Positions 60,388 to 64,000 of a stretch of 64,000 bases of DNA are shown in pieces. The stretch covers positions 96,357 through 160,356 of the forward strand of contig CAIXUG010000056.1 of the NCBI GenBank assembly GCA_903922605.1. Direction: 5' to 3'. The DNA is from an uncultured Verrucomicrobiota bacterium. GTDB taxonomy: Bacteria; Verrucomicrobiota; Verrucomicrobiia; Limisphaerales; UBA9464. Both the position numbers and the translations under genes were made by a program. How positions within the stretch are numbered: the stretch's first letter is position 1; every line of letters begins with the position of its first letter. The notes beneath the pieces are model-generated. The model was given only the letters and a program-made list of their open reading frames with translations, had not been told where the DNA came from and did not search any database.

Positions 60388-63300
60388 ATGCTTTGCAAGC
60401 GACTTTGGGCTTTTGCCGCCGGCAGTCTCATCCTGGGTGGCCTGCTCCACGCCGAAGTGGGGACCAGCTTCATCGAAATCGGCGGCCGCAAGGCCCACCC
60501 CACCCGCATCTTCGTCAAGGTCCGCGAGTCTGAAGGCTCGGCGATTGAGGTATTGACGGCGCGACCTGCGGCGAAGGCCATCGCGACCGCTGCCGGTCTG
60601 GAGGTGCGTAAGGACCTCTCGTTTGTACACGGCCTGATGGTTTTGGATGAGCCGAAAGACGCCTTGGGCACCGCTTCACTTGTCACGCCCGATGTCCGGG
60701 TCGAGCAACTCCAGCAGCGGATTCAGTTTTTGCGCGACTCCGGACAGTTTGAGTACGTCCAACCCGACTATGTCCTGACCCCGCAGCTCGCTCCCAATGA
60801 CCTTCGTTTCACTGACGGTACACTTTGGGGGTTGAAGAACACTGGGCAACAGGGAGGGCTCCCCGGAGCCGATATCGATGCGGAACGGGCTTGGGATATA
60901 ACGACCGGCACGAACTCGGTCGTGGTCGCAGTGATCGACACCGGCATTCGTTATACCCATCTGGACCTCGTGGATAACGTCTGGACCAACCCCGGTGAAA
61001 TTCCCGGTAACGGAATCGACGACGACGGCAACGGTTATGTTGATGACGTTCATGGCATCAATTCGATCACCGGTTCCGGCGATCCCTTTGATGACGGTGA
61101 ACATGGCACGCATGTATCTGGCACCATTGGAGCAGTGGCGAACAACGGGCAGCCGCACGTCGGCGTCGCCTGGCATGTGTCGCTGATGGGTTTGAAATTT
61201 ATCAGCGCTGACGGCTCTGGCTTCGATTCCGACGCGATCGAATGCATCCAGTATGCGGTCCGGATGAAGGTTCCCATCTCCAACAACAGCTGGGGCGGCA
61301 GCGGGACCGACCAGGCGCTGGCGGATGCCTTGGCAGCCGCCCGTGATGCGGGGCATCTCTTTGTCGCCGCTGCCGGCAATAACGGCACCGACAACGGCGT
61401 CGACTTTTTTGCTCCCGCCAGCTACGCGCTCGACAACATGATCGTGGTGGCCGCCATCAACCGGAAGGACCAGATGGCCAGTTTCTCCAACTACGGGCGA
61501 AAGACGGTTCACTTGGGCGCCCCCGGTGTGGAAATCTTCTCGACCGTAAGCACCTCGGACACCGCCTACGACGTTTTCCAGGGGACGAGCATGGCTTCCC
61601 CGCACGTCACGGGTGTGGCTGCCCTCGTGCTTGCGGCGCACCCCAACGCCAAGCTGGACGAGCTGCGGCAGCGGATTTTGAACTCGGTGGTCGCCACCCC
61701 CGCGCTTACGGGAAAGACCATCACCGGTGGTCGCTTGAACGCCTACAATGCGGTCAACGGTGACATTGACAACATCATTGACGATCTGGTCATCACGCCG
61801 CCGGATGGTTCCAAGCTGTTGGTGAACGAGACCAACTCGATATTTGTCAAGGTGACCGACCTGTTCCCCATCACCAACGCGATTGTCAGCGCCGTGGTCA
61901 ACGGTCCGGGAATAACCAACGTGGCCCTGCCGTTTTTGAACGATGGTGTGTTGCCGGACGCGGTCGCACTGGATGGGATCTATAGTGCGTACTTCATGCC
62001 CACGAATATCGGGGCCTACAATTTCACCTTCAGCGCCACCGCGACCAATAAAACCGGAGTTACGAACGTGGTGAATTACTCCGTGGTTGCCCGCCCCTCC
62101 AACGACCGATTTGCGGCCCCGCGCAAGATCGACGCCGGCGGCGAAGTGCTCACGGGCGACGACACAACCGACACGACGCTGACCACGTTTGAGCCGGGTG
62201 AACCGGCCGTGGCAGGTGTTTCTGACGGTGTCGGATCGCTCTGGTTTGCCTGGACCCCGACCAATTCAACACCGGTGCTGATCGACACCTATGGCACTCC
62301 GACTCCGGTGGCCATCGCCGTTTACACGGGCACCAGCCTGCTGAATCTCAATTCCGTCGGCTCATCGGAGCCTACGTTGCCGAAATTGACCACCTTCCTG
62401 AATTTTAACGCAACCAAAGGGGTGACCTATCGCATCTCAGTCATCGGCCTCGGTGCCAGTGGAAAAGGGCAGGTGTTGATGCGGCTGACTCCGAATGGCA
62501 TTCCGGACACCGTAGCTCCGCAGGTCGCCTTCTCCTCGCCGGCCAACGGATTTATCGCCACGACGAACATCGTCACCGTCACCGGTCTGGTTACCGACCC
62601 GCAACCCTTCCCGACCGGTCCCCGCCAGGTCCTCGTCAACGGCAATACGGCAACCTTGAGCGGCAACACCTGGTCCACGACGGTTACGCTGCAGGCGGGT
62701 GTGAACACGGTCACGGCGGTGGCGCAAGACTATGCGGAGAACATCTCCGCAACCGCGAGCCTGACCATCACGTATCGGGTGCCCTCCACCGCAAATGACC
62801 AGTTTGTAAATGCCACGGCGCTCTCCGGAGCCGGCGACACGGTGACGGGAGACAACACGCAGGCCAGCCGTGAATTCGGCGAACCGCTGCACGGTGGCAG
62901 CCTGGGCGGACATTCGATCTGGTGGAGCTACACTGCCGCCTCGGATGGCATTCTGACGCTGAGCACCACGAATTCGGCCATCGACACGCTGCTGGGTGTG
63001 TATAGCGGAAGCCGGGTGGGCGACCTCACCACACTGGCCTCGAACGATGACGCGTTTCCGGGTGTCGGATTTAGCGCCGCGACCGTTCCGCTCAAGAGCG
63101 GCCAGACCGTGTACATCGCGGTGGATGGGTTCGCCGGTGCGGTTGGCAAAGTGTCGCTGACCTATGGGTTCGCCCCGGCGACGTTGTTTACGCTCACGGT
63201 CAATGCCGGGATGGGTGGCACGGTTAGCACCGCTGGCGGGCTGTTCGCGAGCAATGCACCGGTGAATCTTACCGCCACGGCCAACACCTACTACAGTTTC

Positions 63301-64000
63301 AGCGGATGGAGTGGTTCGGTGACCAGCACTGACGATCCGCTCAGCTTCCTGGTCAGCGGCAACATGACCGTCACGGCCAATTTCGTCGCCATCCCTTTCA
63401 CGGATGACTTCGAAACCGGTGATCTAACCCATGTGAAGTGGGTTTCTGGTGGTGACGTTCCCTGGATGGTGCAAAGCAACACCGTTGCAAGTGGCACCTT
63501 TGCCGCCAAGGCCGGCACGATCGGCGACAGCCAGGTCAGCTCGCTCAGTTTGCAGGGCAATTCCCTGGGCGGTCAGGGAGCGTTCCAGTACAAGGTCAGC
63601 TCGGAGGACGGCTGGGACTATCTGGAGTTCTATCTCAACGGTTCGCTGGTTCAGCGCTGGTCCGGTGAGGTTGACTGGAGCACGTTCACCTTTGCCATAC
63701 CGGCAGGTTCAAACGAGTTCGAATGGCGTTATGTGAAGGATGCCGGTCGCTCCAGCGGCCAGGACACCGCCTGGCTGGACAACGTCCAGCTGCACCTGCG
63801 CCCGCCGACGGATGATACCTCCAAAGCGGTCGTCAAGTTCCTTGGTTTCACGGATGGGAAGGCGAAGATCCAGGTGGATGGCCAGGTCAACCAGTCTTAC
63901 GTGATCCAGTATTCCAGCAACCTCAAGGGCTGGTCGCCTATCAGCACCGTTCTCAATACGATCGGGACTTTCACGGTGACGGACCCTGATTCCGCCGACA
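60388..64000 (+). CDS. Exported subtilisin-like serine protease, multidomain, cut by window end
   Basis: At least 1204 aa, no stop before the window end. Signal peptide MLCKRLWAFAAGSLILGGLLHA. An I9-like propeptide region (~40-125) precedes the S8 domain. The catalytic triad is D184 (VIDTGIRYTH), H239 (HGTHVSGTIG) and S401 (GTSMASPHVTG); NNSWGG near 299 and AAGNNGTDN near 330 supply the oxyanion Asn and substrate-cleft motifs. Downstream are Ig-like or pre-peptidase domains (ARPSNDRFAAPRKI; STANDQFVNATALSG), an Abp2/InlB-like repeat (LTVNAGMGGTVSTAGGLF) and a module beginning SYVIQYSSNLKGWSPI, the same type as in two genes upstream. ATG start 28 bp after the previous gene. Confidence 0.88.
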   Translation, partial: MLCKRLWAFAAGSLILGGLLHAEVGTSFIEIGGRKAHPTRIFVKVRESEGSAIEVLTARPAAKAIATAAGLEVRKDLSFVHGLMVLDEPKDALGTASLVTPDVRVEQLQQRIQFLRDSGQFEYVQPDYVLTPQLAPNDLRFTDGTLWGLKNTGQQGGLPGADIDAERAWDITTGTNSVVVAVIDTGIRYTHLDLVDNVWTNPGEIPGNGIDDDGNGYVDDVHGINSITGSGDPFDDGEHGTHVSGTIGAVANNGQPHVGVAWHVSLMGLKFISADGSGFDSDAIECIQYAVRMKVPISNNSWGGSGTDQALADALAAARDAGHLFVAAAGNNGTDNGVDFFAPASYALDNMIVVAAINRKDQMASFSNYGRKTVHLGAPGVEIFSTVSTSDTAYDVFQGTSMASPHVTGVAALVLAAHPNAKLDELRQRILNSVVATPALTGKTITGGRLNAYNAVNGDIDNIIDDLVITPPDGSKLLVNETNSIFVKVTDLFPITNAIVSAVVNGPGITNVALPFLNDGVLPDAVALDGIYSAYFMPTNIGAYNFTFSATATNKTGVTNVVNYSVVARPSNDRFAAPRKIDAGGEVLTGDDTTDTTLTTFEPGEPAVAGVSDGVGSLWFAWTPTNSTPVLIDTYGTPTPVAIAVYTGTSLLNLNSVGSSEPTLPKLTTFLNFNATKGVTYRISVIGLGASGKGQVLMRLTPNGIPDTVAPQVAFSSPANGFIATTNIVTVTGLVTDPQPFPTGPRQVLVNGNTATLSGNTWSTTVTLQAGVNTVTAVAQDYAENISATASLTITYRVPSTANDQFVNATALSGAGDTVTGDNTQASREFGEPLHGGSLGGHSIWWSYTAASDGILTLSTTNSAIDTLLGVYSGSRVGDLTTLASNDDAFPGVGFSAATVPLKSGQTVYIAVDGFAGAVGKVSLTYGFAPATLFTLTVNAGMGGTVSTAGGLFASNAPVNLTATANTYYSFSGWSGSVTSTDDPLSFLVSGNMTVTANFVAIPFTDDFETGDLTHVKWVSGGDVPWMVQSNTVASGTFAAKAGTIGDSQVSSLSLQGNSLGGQGAFQYKVSSEDGWDYLEFYLNGSLVQRWSGEVDWSTFTFAIPAGSNEFEWRYVKDAGRSSGQDTAWLDNVQLHLRPPTDDTSKAVVKFLGFTDGKAKIQVDGQVNQSYVIQYSSNLKGWSPISTVLNTIGTFTVTDPDSAD

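Noticed and set aside
61050..63600. Minus-strand frames within the subtilase region
   Set aside because: They are shadows of the long plus-strand subtilase frame, which has no stop in the window.

Overview
The window is high-GC bacterial DNA that looks like a member of the Verrucomicrobiota, probably the Pedosphaera/Limisphaerales side. The placement is inferred from gene content. There is a PilM-like / Amuc_1100-like / Amuc_1099-like / secretin operon as in Akkermansia, two single-copy pseudopilins ending in a DG or DGH motif, a Ser/Thr kinase paired with a sigma factor, Tat-exported Gfo/Idh/MocA oxidoreductase, many large exported proteins sharing a C-terminal 'Y-x-[VLI]-[QE]-x-S-x-x-L/M-x-x-W' module, and intergenic DNA full of palindromic and short-word repeats. 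No rRNA, tRNA, CRISPR array, intact transposase or prophage was seen.

Layout. 0-3 kb: adenylate kinase, methionyl-tRNA formyltransferase, lytic transglycosylase. 3-11 kb: exported beta-propeller/phosphoesterase, LOG-family nucleotidase, and a kinase-sigma factor pair. 11-18 kb: DUF433 protein, exported propeller-like protein, Ski2-type helicase overlapping a parallel beta-helix/PA14 lipoprotein. 17.7-19.8 kb: an overlapping radical-SAM / TcmP pair with lower GC. 19.8-27.3 kb: ceramidase-like protein, orphan ABC permease, coiled-coil/HhH membrane protein, Ig-like membrane protein and three tandem paralogues of an unrecognised family. 27.3-31.4 kb: dinG and a rearranged stretch with gene remnants, an AT-rich two-gene island and repeats. 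31.4-36.7 kb: pseudopilin, hexapeptide-repeat transferase, trypsin-like protease, two more envelope proteins. 36.7-39.7 kb: korAB with a clear bidirectional terminator behind it and a plausible promoter in front. 39.8-47.7 kb: lipoprotein, NYN-LOTUS protein, BRCT protein, oxidoreductase, sugar-type permease, pseudopilin, HAD-methyltransferase fusion. 47.9-64 kb: the secretin/pilus-like operon followed, all on the same strand, by four large exported proteins, the last a subtilase cut by the window end.

The strongest candidates for a second look are (i) the secretin operon with its downstream exported proteins, including an 11-residue motif shared by two adjacent operon proteins and a C-terminal module shared by three of the exported proteins; (ii) the TcmP/radical-SAM pair; (iii) a two-hairpin repeat present as an inverted pair whose stems differ by compensatory changes; (iv) a family of about 150-bp imperfect palindromes with four copies in both orientations; and (v) short 'word' arrays that sit between genes and have entered the reading frames of a helicase and a lipoprotein. 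Functions are inferred from motifs read by eye; no database search was possible.
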